A DNA stretch of 64,000 bases from Actinomyces sp. Lineage in GTDB: Bacteria > Actinomycetota > Actinomycetes > Actinomycetales > Actinomycetaceae. Position numbers and translations under genes: made by a program. The notes beneath the pieces were generated by a model. It saw only the letters and a program-made list of their open reading frames with translations, did no database searches and was not told the DNA's origin. Positions 44,285 through 52,750 of the stretch are shown here, piece after piece (positions within the stretch are counted from its first letter, which is position 1; every line of letters begins with the position of its first letter). Location of the stretch: contig NZ_JARKVC010000023.1 of the NCBI RefSeq assembly GCF_029851875.1, positions 183,769-247,768 on the forward strand, given 5' to 3'.

Positions 44285-46372
44285 TCAGCTCTCCTGTCGT
44301 CGGGGGGCGGGGGCCGGGTCGCCGGCAGGGACCAGGCGCGTGGCCGAGGCTCGCCGCGCGGCGACGTCAGCGTCCGGGATCCCGGTGGGGACCGTGGCGC
44401 GGTTGCCGTGGTGGATGGAGGACTCCCCAGGCAGTCCGAGCTGCCAGGGCACCGAGGCCACCACGACTCCCGGGGTGAACAGCAGCGCCGTCTTGATGCG
44501 CAGCGCCGTCTGGTTGTGCAGGACCTGCTCCCACCAGTGGCGTACGAGGTACTCGGGCAGGAAGACGACGACGAGGTCGCGTGGGGACTCACGCCGCACG
44601 TCACGGACGTAGGCGGTCAGCGGACGGACGATGTCGCGGAAGGGCGAGTCCAGGACGGTCAGCGGCACCGTGAGCTCGGCCTTCTCCCAGTCCGCCAGCA
44701 GGCGGTCGGCTCCGCCGTCGCCGGTGTCCACGGTCACCGCCTCGATGGAGGTGGGGTGGGTGGACTGGGCGTAGGTCACCGCGCGCAGGGTCGCCTTGTG
44801 CAGGCGGGAGGCCAGGACGACGGCGTGGACGTGGGCGGGCAGGACGCGCGAGTCGTGCAGGTCGGCCACGGCCAGCTCCGAGGCCACGCGGGCGTAGTGC
44901 CCACGGATCGCGGTCATGAGCAGGTAGAGGACGGCCATGATGGTCAGGGTGATCCAGGCGCCGCGAGTGAGCTTGGTGGCCAGGACGATGAGCAGGACCA
45001 GTCCGGTGCCGACCACGCCGATGGCGTTGACCACGCGCGAACGGCGCATCCGGGAGCGCGCCCGCGGCTCGGTCGCCGTAGCCAGCTCCCGGGTCCAGTG
45101 CCGCACCATGCCGACCTGCGAGAGGGTGAAGGAGATGAAGACGCCCACGATGTAGAGCTGGATGAGCCTGTTGGTACTGGCCCCGAAGCCCACGATGAAG
45201 GCCACCGCCCCCAGCCACAGCACGATGATGCCGTTGGAGTAGGCCAGGCGGTCACCGCGCTGGGAGAGCTGGCGCGGCAGGAACTCGTCACGTCCCAGCA
45301 CGCTGGCCAGGACCGGGAAGCCGTTGAAGGCCGTGTTGGCTGCCAGGACCAGGATGAGGCCGGTCACCGCCGTCACGAGGTAGAACATCGGCCTGAAGCC
45401 GTCGAAGACCGTCGCCGCGATCTGGCCGATCACCGGGTCCTGGTGGTAGCCCTTCCCCAGCGGCTGGCCGTCGCGCAGCAGGTCCGTGGCCGGGTTCTCC
45501 ACCATGCGCACCCCGGTGGCCCCGGCCAGGTGGATGATGCTCATGAGCATCAGCGCCGCGATCACCCCGAGCATGAGCAGGGTCGTGGCCGCGTTGCGGG
45601 ACTTGGGACGCTGGAAGCTGGGAACCCCGTTGGAGATCGCCTCCACGCCCGTCAGCGCCGCGCAGCCCGAGGAGAAGGCCCGCAGCACCAGGAAGGCCCC
45701 GGCCAGCCCGGACAGCCCCTGCTCCCAGCCGTCCTGCACGACGACCTCGTAGCCGGCGCTGGGTGCCTGCCCCAGGGACCCGGTGGCCTCCTGGACCAGC
45801 CCCGTCACGGCCATGACCCCGATCGCCGCCATGTACAGGTAGGTGGGGATCGCGAACGCGCCTCCGGACTCACGTGAGCCGCGCAGGTTGAGCAGGGCCA
45901 GGACGGTGACCACGCCGACGGCGATCTCGACCTTGTAGGGAGCCAGCCAGGGCGCCGCGGCCACGAGGTACCCGCTGCCTGAGGACACCGAGACCGCCAC
46001 GGTCAGGACGTAGTCGCTCAGCAGCGCCGAGGCCACCGCCAGCCCGGCCCGCGGGCCCAGGTTGGTCGAGACCACCTCGTAGTCCCCACCGCCTGAGGGG
46101 TAGGCGTGCACGGTCTGCCGGTAGGAGGCGACGACGACCACGAGCACCCCGACCACCGCCAGGGCGATCCACGGCGACAGGACCGTCGCCGCCACGCCGG
46201 CCACCGCCAGGGTGACAAGGACCTCGTCCGGGGCGTAGCCGACCGAGGACAGAGCGTCGGAGGCGAAGACCGGAAGGGCGATCCGCTTGGGAAGGAGAGT
46301 CTCGCCCAGTGCCTGGTTGGGAACCGGACGACCGACGAGGAGCCGCTTGAGGCGGTCGGCGAAGTCACGCAC
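44285..46372 (-). CDS. APC-superfamily permease, putative K+ or amino-acid transporter
   Basis: 695-aa membrane protein. About twelve hydrophobic helices occupy residues 35-470, starting from LPVFASDALSSVGYAPDEVLVTLAVAG, followed by a ~200-residue soluble C-terminal domain (HVHAVVLASRLHKATLRAVTYA). The layout resembles KimA-type potassium transporters and the mycobacterial Rv2690c group. It is divergent by 59 bp from two TrkA genes, which regulate K+ transporters, making potassium the favoured substrate. Amino-acid transport cannot be excluded. Confidence 0.82.
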   Translation of the reverse strand: MRDFADRLKRLLVGRPVPNQALGETLLPKRIALPVFASDALSSVGYAPDEVLVTLAVAGVAATVLSPWIALAVVGVLVVVVASYRQTVHAYPSGGGDYEVVSTNLGPRAGLAVASALLSDYVLTVAVSVSSGSGYLVAAAPWLAPYKVEIAVGVVTVLALLNLRGSRESGGAFAIPTYLYMAAIGVMAVTGLVQEATGSLGQAPSAGYEVVVQDGWEQGLSGLAGAFLVLRAFSSGCAALTGVEAISNGVPSFQRPKSRNAATTLLMLGVIAALMLMSIIHLAGATGVRMVENPATDLLRDGQPLGKGYHQDPVIGQIAATVFDGFRPMFYLVTAVTGLILVLAANTAFNGFPVLASVLGRDEFLPRQLSQRGDRLAYSNGIIVLWLGAVAFIVGFGASTNRLIQLYIVGVFISFTLSQVGMVRHWTRELATATEPRARSRMRRSRVVNAIGVVGTGLVLLIVLATKLTRGAWITLTIMAVLYLLMTAIRGHYARVASELAVADLHDSRVLPAHVHAVVLASRLHKATLRAVTYAQSTHPTSIEAVTVDTGDGGADRLLADWEKAELTVPLTVLDSPFRDIVRPLTAYVRDVRRESPRDLVVVFLPEYLVRHWWEQVLHNQTALRIKTALLFTPGVVVASVPWQLGLPGESSIHHGNRATVPTGIPDADVAARRASATRLVPAGDPAPAPRRQES

Positions 46373-46431
46373 GAGGCATCACCCTACGACTGAGGTCGTG
46401 ACGGGCCAAGGGGCGGAGTACCGTTCCCTCC

Positions 46432-47097
46432 GTGCACTTCGTCATCATGGGGTGCGGCCGCGTGGGAGCCACCATGGCTACCCAGCTCGACCGCAAGGGC
46501 CACTCCGTGGCCGTCATCGACCACTCGTCCGAGGCTTTCCGCCGTCTTTCCGCCGACTTCCAGGGGCGCAAGGTCAAGGGCCTGGGCTTCGACCGTGACG
46601 CGCTGGAGCAGGCCGGCATCGACGAGGCCTACGCCTTTGCCGCCGTGTCCAACGGGGACAACTCCAACATCGTGGCCGCCCGCGTGGCCCGCGAGACCTT
46701 CGGCGTCGAGCACGTGGTGGCCCGGATCTACGACGCCCGGCGCGCCGACGTCTACGAGCGCCTGGGCATCCCCACGGTCGCGACCGTGCGGCAGACCGCA
46801 GACCAGATGATGCGTCGCCTGCTGCCCGGGGGCACGGCCCGGGAGGCCGAGGACCCCTCGGGCACCGTCACCCTGGCCCAGCCCGACGTGTGTGAGGAGT
46901 GGGTGGGCACCGCCGTCGGCGTCCTGGAGGACCGTCTGGGCCTGCGTGTGGCCTGGATCTCCCGGGACTCGACGGCCGTGGTGCCCACCTCCCAGACCCT
47001 GCTCCAGGAGCACGACCGTATCCACGTCGCCGCCCCGACCGAGCGCCTGTCCTCGATCCAGCGGGCCCTGTCCCGCCCGTGGCCCCAGGAGGCCTGA
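46432..47097 (+). CDS. TrkA family potassium uptake regulatory protein (CeoB-like)
   Basis: 221-aa regulator of K+ transport. RCK_N domain with the NAD-binding MHFVIMGCGRVGATMATQLDRKGHSVAVID at the N-terminus and an RCK_C domain in the C-terminal ~75 residues. It is followed 3 bp later by a second TrkA-type gene, exactly as ceoB-ceoC in Mycobacterium, and lies divergent from the APC permease. The pair probably forms a gating ring sensing NAD(H)/nucleotides for a K+ channel or transporter. GTG 46432 is the start. Confidence 0.9.
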   Translation: MHFVIMGCGRVGATMATQLDRKGHSVAVIDHSSEAFRRLSADFQGRKVKGLGFDRDALEQAGIDEAYAFAAVSNGDNSNIVAARVARETFGVEHVVARIYDARRADVYERLGIPTVATVRQTADQMMRRLLPGGTAREAEDPSGTVTLAQPDVCEEWVGTAVGVLEDRLGLRVAWISRDSTAVVPTSQTLLQEHDRIHVAAPTERLSSIQRALSRPWPQEA

Positions 47098-47100
47098 GAG

Positions 47101-47817
47101 ATGAAGATCCTCATCGCCGGCGCCGGCAGCGTCGGTCGTTCCATCGCCCGCGAGCTCATGAGCCACGGTCACGCCGTCACGCTCATGGACCGCTCCCCCG
47201 ACGCCATGCGGATCGCCTCCGTCCCCGACGCCGAGTGGCAGCTGGCGGACGCCTGCGACGTCGACGCCCTGGCCGAGGCCGGCGCCGGTGACGTCGACGT
47301 CGTCGTGGCGGCCACAGGCGACGACAAGGCCAACCTCGTCATCTCCCTGCTGGCCAAGACCGAGTACGGCGTGCCGCGCACCGTGGCACGGGTCAACAAC
47401 CCGAAGAACGAGTGGCTCTTCGACGAGACCTGGGGCGTGGACGTGTCCGTGTCCACCCCGCGCATCATGACCGCGCTGGTTGAGGAGGCCGTGAGCGTCG
47501 GCTCGCTGGTCTCGGTCTTCACCTTCCACCAGTCCGGGGCCTTCATGCACGAGCTGACCCTGCCGGTCGACTCCCCCATGATCGGCACCCTCGTCAGCGA
47601 GGTCGAGCTGCCGCCTCACACGGTCCTGGTGGCGATCCTGCGCGAGTACCGGCCGATCACGCCTGATGCTGACGAGCGCTTCGAGCGCGGGGACGAGCTG
47701 CTCTTCCTCACCGCCAAGGAGGGTGAGGCGGCGCTGGCCGAGATCCCGGCGATCTTCAACCCGCAGCCGGATGGGGAGAGCGGGCCTGGCGAGCCGGACG
47801 TACCAGCAGCCAGATGA
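47101..47817 (+). CDS. TrkA family potassium uptake regulatory protein (CeoC-like)
   Basis: 238-aa second RCK protein of the pair. The N-terminal MKILIAGAGSVGRSIARELMSHGHAVTLMDRSP is the Rossmann motif; AATGDDKANLVISLLAKTEYGVPRTVARVNNPKNEW is typical TrkA; the RCK_C domain ends the protein. Only 3 bp separate it from the preceding TrkA gene. Its 3' end overlaps the convergent DUF3159 gene by 62 bp, an unusually long tail-to-tail overlap. Confidence 0.9.
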   Translation: MKILIAGAGSVGRSIARELMSHGHAVTLMDRSPDAMRIASVPDAEWQLADACDVDALAEAGAGDVDVVVAATGDDKANLVISLLAKTEYGVPRTVARVNNPKNEWLFDETWGVDVSVSTPRIMTALVEEAVSVGSLVSVFTFHQSGAFMHELTLPVDSPMIGTLVSEVELPPHTVLVAILREYRPITPDADERFERGDELLFLTAKEGEAALAEIPAIFNPQPDGESGPGEPDVPAAR

Positions 47818-48490
47818 ACCACAGGGTCAGGGCGAACAGGGGCACCCCCAGCACCAGCCGGGCGGCCCCGAGCACACCCAGCGCGTCCTGACCGGCCAGG
47901 TAGAGCGGCACCTCGACGACCAGCCGCAGGGCGAACATGGCGGCCAGGACGAGGGTGGCCAGCGTGTAGCGCCGGCGCGCACCGGCCTGGTCCTCCTGCG
48001 TGCGCCAGGCGGCCCAGAGCGCAGGCGCGGTCTGGGCCTCCCCGTCGTCGCCGTGCTGGGCCGCGCTCGTCCACAGCCCCATGAGCACCCCCACCAGCGG
48101 CCAGCCCGCCGCCAGCGAGAGGGTGCAGGCCACGAGCCAGACGGCGTTGACAACCAGCCCGGTGGCGTAGAAGTTCTGGGCCTCGCCGCTGCGCCAGGCC
48201 CAGGCGGCGCTGACGAGCGCCAGCACGGCACCGCCAAGGACCTGGGTGAGCGGCTCTCGCTGGACGAGCCTGGCCACCAGGGCGACGGCGCTCAGAGCCA
48301 GGGAGGCGGCCAGCGCCGCCACCAGGGCGCTCGGACGCAGGGCCGTGACCAGGACGAAGACCAGGGTCGGAGCCACCGACTCCACGACCCCGCGCCAGCC
48401 TCCTACCGCGGAGGCGACGTCAAAGTGCTCGTTGCTCACGGCTCGTAACCCGCTCACTGCCCTGCTCCCAACAGCTCGTAACCCGCTCAC
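47756..48490 (-). CDS. DUF3159 family membrane protein
   Basis: 244-aa polytopic membrane protein of unknown function, conserved in Actinobacteria next to ceoBC (Rv2693c in M. tuberculosis). Characteristic sequence starts at VGGWRGVVESVAPTLVFVLVTALRPSALVAALAASLAL, and four to six hydrophobic segments follow. The first ~18 residues are encoded by an in-frame 33-bp duplication, so GTG codons at 48490, 48457 and 48439 are all possible starts. The GTG at 48490 overlaps the OB-fold gene's stop (GTGA), which favours it. Function unknown. Confidence 0.85.
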   Translation of the reverse strand: MSGLRAVGSRAVSGLRAVSNEHFDVASAVGGWRGVVESVAPTLVFVLVTALRPSALVAALAASLALSAVALVARLVQREPLTQVLGGAVLALVSAAWAWRSGEAQNFYATGLVVNAVWLVACTLSLAAGWPLVGVLMGLWTSAAQHGDDGEAQTAPALWAAWRTQEDQAGARRRYTLATLVLAAMFALRLVVEVPLYLAGQDALGVLGAARLVLGVPLFALTLWFIWLLVRPARQARSPHPAAG

Positions 48491-48517
48491 TGCCCTGCTC
48501 CCAACAGCTCGTAGCCC
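48441..48517. repeat. Exact 33-bp tandem duplication across a stop/start overlap
   Basis: Two identical 33-bp units lie at 48441-48473 and 48474-48506, and a third partial copy begins at 48507 with GCTCGTA. On the minus strand the unit contains GGTTACGAGCTGTTGGGAGC followed by AGGGCAGTGAGC. This encodes the end of the OB-fold protein (YELLGAGQ, stop) and, in the other frame, the start of DUF3159 (GTG AGC). 33 bp is 11 codons, so the duplication keeps DUF3159 in frame. Confidence 0.95.
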
Positions 48518-48864
48518 GGGTTGTACATCGTAGGACGGGTCCGGCCCGCCACCACCATGCCCTCGGCCCGCAGGTGGACGCCGGGGCGCACGCCGGCGAT
48601 CGAGCGCCGCCCGATCCAGACCAGGTCGATGGAGCCGGTGCCGTCAAAGAGCTGGCCGACGAAGACCGGCTTGTCCTGCGCCGGACGGTAGGTCACGGCC
48701 CGCAGCACCCCGGACACGCAGGCGCGCTGGCGCGGCACGGCCTGGCTGATGAGCACCGTGCCCTGCTCGAGGGCGCGGCGCTCCTCGTCGCAGGCCTCCA
48801 GCTCCTCGCGGCTGGCGCGCAGCAGGCTCACCAGTGGCGAGCCCAGGCGCCGCAGCAGGCTCAT
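48487..48864 (-). CDS. OB-fold nucleic-acid-binding domain protein (Rv2694c-like)
   Basis: 125-aa small protein conserved in this actinobacterial block. An N-terminal helix (LLRASREELEACDEERRAL) leads into an OB-fold: ACVSGVLRAVTYRPAQDKPVFVGQLFDGTGSIDLVWIGRRSIAGVRPGVHLRAEG, similar to RecG/DNA-binding OB domains. Function has not been assigned in the family. ATG 48864 overlaps the DUF3710 stop by 4 bp, and its own stop overlaps DUF3159's start, so the three genes form one translationally coupled unit. Confidence 0.85.
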   Translation of the reverse strand: MSLLRRLGSPLVSLLRASREELEACDEERRALEQGTVLISQAVPRQRACVSGVLRAVTYRPAQDKPVFVGQLFDGTGSIDLVWIGRRSIAGVRPGVHLRAEGMVVAGRTRPTMYNPGYELLGAGQ

Positions 48865-49586
48865 CGGACCTCGGCGACGGTCGGCCCCGGCTCCAGGGGC
48901 TCCAGCTGCGGGCCCTGGTCCTGCGTGCTCCTCGCGGCGGGCGCGGCCTCGGGCACGTGCAGCGGAAGGATCTCGCGGGGAGGACGGGCCTGGCCATCGC
49001 GCACCACGACGACGTCGTCAAGCACCTCGCGCAGCCGGACCGCCGCCTGCTCGTCGGTGGCTGCCGGTCCCTGGAGCACGCCACGCAGGAACCACCTCGG
49101 GCCGTCCACGCCGATCAGGCGCACCGGGGCGGTCACTGTCCTGCCCTCAGGACCCTGGGTCGGAACCTGTGCCAGGACCTCGGGGCCGTGCGGGCCCTGC
49201 TCGATACGGTAGGTCGCCTGGGAACGGCCCAGCTCCTCGGTGATGTCGGCGCGCAGCTCGTCCCACACGCCTTCGCTGCGTGGGGCGGCGAAAGCACGGA
49301 GCTCAAGCGCCGAACCGGCCAGCACGACCACCACGGCGCCCGGCGCCTGTCCCTCACCCGGCGAGTCCAGCCGCAGCTGCATCCCGTCAACAGCCGGCAC
49401 CCGCAAGGCTCCTAGGTCGATACGACCACCAGCGCGGTCCGGGGCGTCCGCGACGTCCCAGGGTCCGCGCGCCGCCTCCTGCGCCTGGTCCTGCTCAGCC
49501 TCGCGCGAGGGCTGCTCGGGCTGGCTCGCGCCCGGCTCGCTGCGCGGCGTCACAGCCTGCTTGCTCCGCCTGCTGAACAGACCCAT
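48861..49586 (-). CDS. DUF3710 family protein (Rv2696c-like)
   Basis: 241-aa cytoplasmic protein of unknown function, conserved next to dut in many Actinobacteria. It begins MGLFSRRSK with an acidic/Gln-rich disordered stretch. The conserved region is GPWDVADAPDRAGGRIDLGALRVPAVDGMQLRL through VRLIGVDGPRWFLRGVLQGPAA. The C-terminus is Pro/Ala-rich. No catalytic motif is visible. The expected dut neighbour is missing upstream. Confidence 0.85.
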   Translation of the reverse strand: MGLFSRRSKQAVTPRSEPGASQPEQPSREAEQDQAQEAARGPWDVADAPDRAGGRIDLGALRVPAVDGMQLRLDSPGEGQAPGAVVVVLAGSALELRAFAAPRSEGVWDELRADITEELGRSQATYRIEQGPHGPEVLAQVPTQGPEGRTVTAPVRLIGVDGPRWFLRGVLQGPAATDEQAAVRLREVLDDVVVVRDGQARPPREILPLHVPEAAPAARSTQDQGPQLEPLEPGPTVAEVR

Positions 49587-49600
49587 CCGTGCTCCTTCGG

Positions 49601-49628
49601 TCAGGGCCGGGCCGTGCCAGGCCCCTGA
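49601..49628 (-). terminator. Possible terminator after the DUF4193 gene
   Basis: TCAGGGCC (49601-49608) pairs with GGCCCCTGA (49620-49628) with a single bulged base and an 11-nt loop, 35 bp after the DUF4193 stop and 15 bp before the DUF3710 start. Weak and without a T-run. Confidence 0.35.
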
Positions 49629-49662
49629 GATCGCTGTGTGGTTGGTGCCCCGTCGTGCCGGG

Positions 49663-49968
49663 TCAGCCCGCGCAGTCGGTGCACACGGGCAGGCCCGTGG
49701 CGTCGTCCACGTAGGCCAGCTGGCTGCGGTGGTGCACCAGGAAGCACTCCGAGCAGGTGAACTCGTCCTCCAGCTGAGGGACGACGTGCACGCTCAGCTC
49801 CTCGCGCGACAGGTCCGCGCCAGGAAGCTCGAAGCCCTCGGCAACCTCGTTCTCGTCCTCCTCAATGGCCTCCGAGGAGTGGTCCTTCTGCCGAGCGGTG
49901 AGCTCCTCGATGGAATCGGCTTCGGGCTCGTCGTCGTTCTTGCGCGGGGCGTCGTAGTCGGTCGCCAT
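49663..49968 (-). CDS. DUF4193 family zinc-ribbon-like protein
   Basis: 101-aa small acidic protein, universal in Actinobacteria (Rv2699c type). The N-terminal half is very acidic and charged (KNDDEPEADSIEELTARQKD...EAIEEDENEVAEGFELPGADLS). The C-terminal half has two CxxC motifs, FTCSECFLVHHRSQL and LPVCTDCAG, forming a predicted zinc ribbon. No function is established. ATG 49968 is the only reasonable start. It is divergent from sepH across about 345 bp. Confidence 0.9.
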   Translation of the reverse strand: MATDYDAPRKNDDEPEADSIEELTARQKDHSSEAIEEDENEVAEGFELPGADLSREELSVHVVPQLEDEFTCSECFLVHHRSQLAYVDDATGLPVCTDCAG

Positions 49969-50312
49969 GGCTCGTCACTCTCTATCTCGTCGACGGCAAT
50001 CGATGCGACCCTGTGCCGCGAGACCGGGACCGTGCAACAGATCCGCGGGCGCGCCGATCTACTGACTACCGTCCTGCGGGCAGGGCACGCGCACCATAGC
50101 ACCAGGCGAGCCACTCGTGAACAGGCCGGTCGTACCTGGGCAACGCGCTGATCGTCACACCCGCCCTGCTGCGGGAACGTGTGCGCTGCTGGCGCACGGC
50201 ACGCCCGCCCCGCCTCCCGCTCCACGGGGGCGGCAGGTGGCAACCTGTGCGCGTAGCAGACGACGCCCGCAGGCCGTGCAGCAGGCCCCGCGGTACAAGG
50301 AGGCACCTGACC
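49969..50312. other. Divergent intergenic region between DUF4193 and sepH
   Basis: About 344 bp with no credible gene. It must contain the promoters of both genes, but I see no strong -35/-10 pair. The only clear element is the sepH ribosome site AAGGAGG near its 3' end. A longer in-frame extension of sepH into this region (from 50181) has no conserved sequence and is not used. Confidence 0.6.
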
Positions 50313-51434
50313 ATGATTGAGCTTGAGCTGCTGGGAGCCAATGGCGACCAGGTCGTCATGACCGACCAGCACGGCGAGCGCTACTCCATCGTGGTTGACG
50401 ACGCCCTGCGCGCGGCCGTGCGCCGCGCCCGTCCGGCGGCCCTGGCTCCTGCGCCGCAGCCACCGGCCCCGGGATCCGCCGTGCGCCCGCGTGACCTCCA
50501 GGCGCTCATGCGCGCCGGTGCCTCGGCCCAGGAGGTCGCCCAGACCACCGGCCTGGACATTGACCACGTCCGCCGCTTCGAGGGACCGGTCCTGGCCGAG
50601 CGGGCCTGGGCCGTGGAACAGGCCCGCTCCTGCCGTATCGGGTGGGAGAAGGACTCCCCCGTCCTGGGAGAGCTCGTCATCGACCGCCTGGCCACCCGCG
50701 GGGTCGAGCCTGCCAGCCTGGGCTGGGACGCCCTGCGGCAGGGGCGCGAGCCGTGGCAGGTGGTCCTCACCTTCGTCCAGGGCGCGCAGGAGAAGCAGGC
50801 GCGCTGGGAGCTGGACCTGACCGCGCGCTCGGTCACGGCGCTCGACGACGAGGCCCGGTGGCTGACTGAGGCTGCCGTCCTGCCCCAGGCCCAGGTCTTC
50901 GACCAGGACTCCGACGCCCGCTCCGCCTCGGCGCGCGCCCCCCAGACCGCTCCCACCGAGCCGGCCCTGGACCCTGGCGCGTCGGCCGTGGAGGACACCT
51001 CGACCGACGCGCTCCTGGCGGACCTGGCCTCCAACCGGGGACGCCGCCTGGAGGTCACGGTCCCCGACCTCGACGACGAGGCGGAGCCGCCCGCCCCGCC
51101 GACCTCGCCTCGAGGCCAGGCGCAGGTCGTCTCCATGTCCGAGCGGCGCCGGGTCCACACCGGCAACCACCCAGCTGGGTCCCGGCTCGGTCAGGTGCCT
51201 CGGCTCGACGCCCTCACCGGTGCCGTGCCCGTGCAGGACGAGGCCGACGCCGTCGGCCAGGACCCGGCGCAGCCGCCCAGCGAGCCTGGTGCTGACCAGG
51301 CCCCGGAGGGTCCCACCGGCACCCAGCAGGCGCTGCCGGACGTGCCCGCCTCCTCCTCACCCAAGACCCGACGTCGCTCACGCCGCTCCGTCCCATCCTG
51401 GGACGAGATCGTCTTCGGCGCCAGGCCCGAGTAG
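50313..51434 (+). CDS. sepH: Septation protein SepH
   Basis: 373-aa cell-division regulator that binds FtsZ and stimulates assembly in Streptomyces and Mycobacterium. The N-terminal DUF3071 domain carries MIELELLGANGDQVVMTDQHGERYSIVVDDALR and a helix-turn-helix-like segment (LRPRDLQALMRAGASAQEVAQTTGLDIDHVRRFEGPVLAERAWAVEQAR style). The C-terminal half is a long disordered Pro/Asp/Ala-rich tail ending with a short conserved RRSVPSWDEIVFG motif. ATG 50313 follows AAGGAGG. Neighbours (DUF4193, DUF5998, parC) match the conserved sepH locus. Confidence 0.93.
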   Translation: MIELELLGANGDQVVMTDQHGERYSIVVDDALRAAVRRARPAALAPAPQPPAPGSAVRPRDLQALMRAGASAQEVAQTTGLDIDHVRRFEGPVLAERAWAVEQARSCRIGWEKDSPVLGELVIDRLATRGVEPASLGWDALRQGREPWQVVLTFVQGAQEKQARWELDLTARSVTALDDEARWLTEAAVLPQAQVFDQDSDARSASARAPQTAPTEPALDPGASAVEDTSTDALLADLASNRGRRLEVTVPDLDDEAEPPAPPTSPRGQAQVVSMSERRRVHTGNHPAGSRLGQVPRLDALTGAVPVQDEADAVGQDPAQPPSEPGADQAPEGPTGTQQALPDVPASSSPKTRRRSRRSVPSWDEIVFGARPE

Positions 51435-51436
51435 CC

Positions 51437-52750
51437 TCACCCCGCCCGGGCCAGGAGCAGGGGGACGCTCATCTCCGCCCGGGTGAAGGAGCCGTGCACC
51501 CCAGGCATGGCGATCGCCTGCTCACTGTGGACGCGGGGGTCCACCACGACCCAGGCGCCGTCCATCGCCACCAGGACGTCGCCCAGCACGGACCGGGCCC
51601 GTGGGCCCACCGGCCCCAGGACCTGCTCCGCCTCGTCCCGGGTCCCCACCCACAGGGCACGCTCCCCCAGCACCCGCCGCCAGCGACCGGCAACCTCCTG
51701 AGCGGTCTGGGGGTCAGCACCGGGGACGTAGAGCTGGCTGAAACGAGGCTCGCCGGCCAGGCCGATGACGTCCTTGGCGAGCTCAGGGACCTGCGTGACG
51801 TCGACGCGATGCTCCTCGTCCGTGTCGACCATGCCGTGGTCAGCCGTGAGGATGATGCGGGTCCCCCTCGGCACCCGCCGGGCCAGCTCGGCCATCGTGG
51901 CGTCCAGGCGCTCGAGCTGTTCCAGCCACTGGGCTGAGCGCCAGCCGTGGCCGTGCCCGGCGTGGTCAAGCTCGCCGACGTAGAGGTAGACCAGCCGCAC
52001 CCCCCGGCGCAGGGCTCCTGCCGCCAGGGCCGGCCGGCTCTCCATGCGGTCGGCTCCCAGGTGAGGTGCGCCGCGCAGGCCAGCCTCGGTCAGCCCTGAG
52101 CCGGCAAAGCGCGCCGGGCCGATCGTCACGGCCAGGGGCACGCTCTGGCCCCTGGCCGAGCGCGTAACACCCTCAGCCGTCTCCAGGCGCTGGAAGAGCG
52201 TGGGCACCTCCTGCCAGGCCCGCGGGTGCGGTGCGTTGCCCTCCCAGGTGATGAGGCAGAGGTTGTCCTCGTGGCTGGGCGCTCCTGCGCGGCGCGCCCG
52301 GTCAATGAGCGGGCTGAGGACGCTGTAGCCCACCATCCCCGTCACCCCGGGCCTGGCGCCCGTTCCGAGCGTGGTCAGCGCGGCCGCCGTCGTCGAGGGA
52401 CGGCAGGTCACCGCAGCCGGTCCGCACGCGCTGGCCTCGGCCTGAGCCAGCCAGGAGCGCAGCGTCGGGGCATGGCCCTTGCGCTGGCGCAGCAGCTCCA
52501 GCCCCAGCCCGTCAACGAGGACGACGACGGTGCCGCCTCCCGATCCTGGGCCGCGGTCACGGTCCTGGGCGATCCCCCAGTCCTGCGCGGCCTGGCGGGC
52601 CTCAGCGTCGGTGAGCACGCCCTTGCGCCCGGTCGAGGCCAGCGCCAGGCCCGCGCTGACGGCCCCAGCGCCCAGGACCTGCCTGAGCTGGGGCAGCCCC
52701 TGCTCCCCGGAGCCCTCCGGCCACGCTGAGGAGGCGTCGACGGCGTTCAT
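51437..52750 (-). CDS. Alkaline phosphatase family protein (nucleotide pyrophosphatase/phosphodiesterase type)
   Basis: 437-aa metalloenzyme of the alkaline-phosphatase superfamily. After ~70 residues the metal site TVVVLVDGLGLELL appears, the nucleophile Thr is in TCRPSTTAAALTTLGTG, YVGELDHAGHGHG provides Asp/His ligands, and IILTADHGMVD supplies the second Asp-His pair. No signal peptide is obvious. The layout is that of NPP-like phosphodiesterases found beside sepH in Actinobacteria. Its ATG overlaps the end of the DUF5998 gene by 4 bp, so they are co-translated. Substrate unknown. Confidence 0.88.
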   Translation of the reverse strand: MNAVDASSAWPEGSGEQGLPQLRQVLGAGAVSAGLALASTGRKGVLTDAEARQAAQDWGIAQDRDRGPGSGGGTVVVLVDGLGLELLRQRKGHAPTLRSWLAQAEASACGPAAVTCRPSTTAAALTTLGTGARPGVTGMVGYSVLSPLIDRARRAGAPSHEDNLCLITWEGNAPHPRAWQEVPTLFQRLETAEGVTRSARGQSVPLAVTIGPARFAGSGLTEAGLRGAPHLGADRMESRPALAAGALRRGVRLVYLYVGELDHAGHGHGWRSAQWLEQLERLDATMAELARRVPRGTRIILTADHGMVDTDEEHRVDVTQVPELAKDVIGLAGEPRFSQLYVPGADPQTAQEVAGRWRRVLGERALWVGTRDEAEQVLGPVGPRARSVLGDVLVAMDGAWVVVDPRVHSEQAIAMPGVHGSFTRAEMSVPLLLARAG

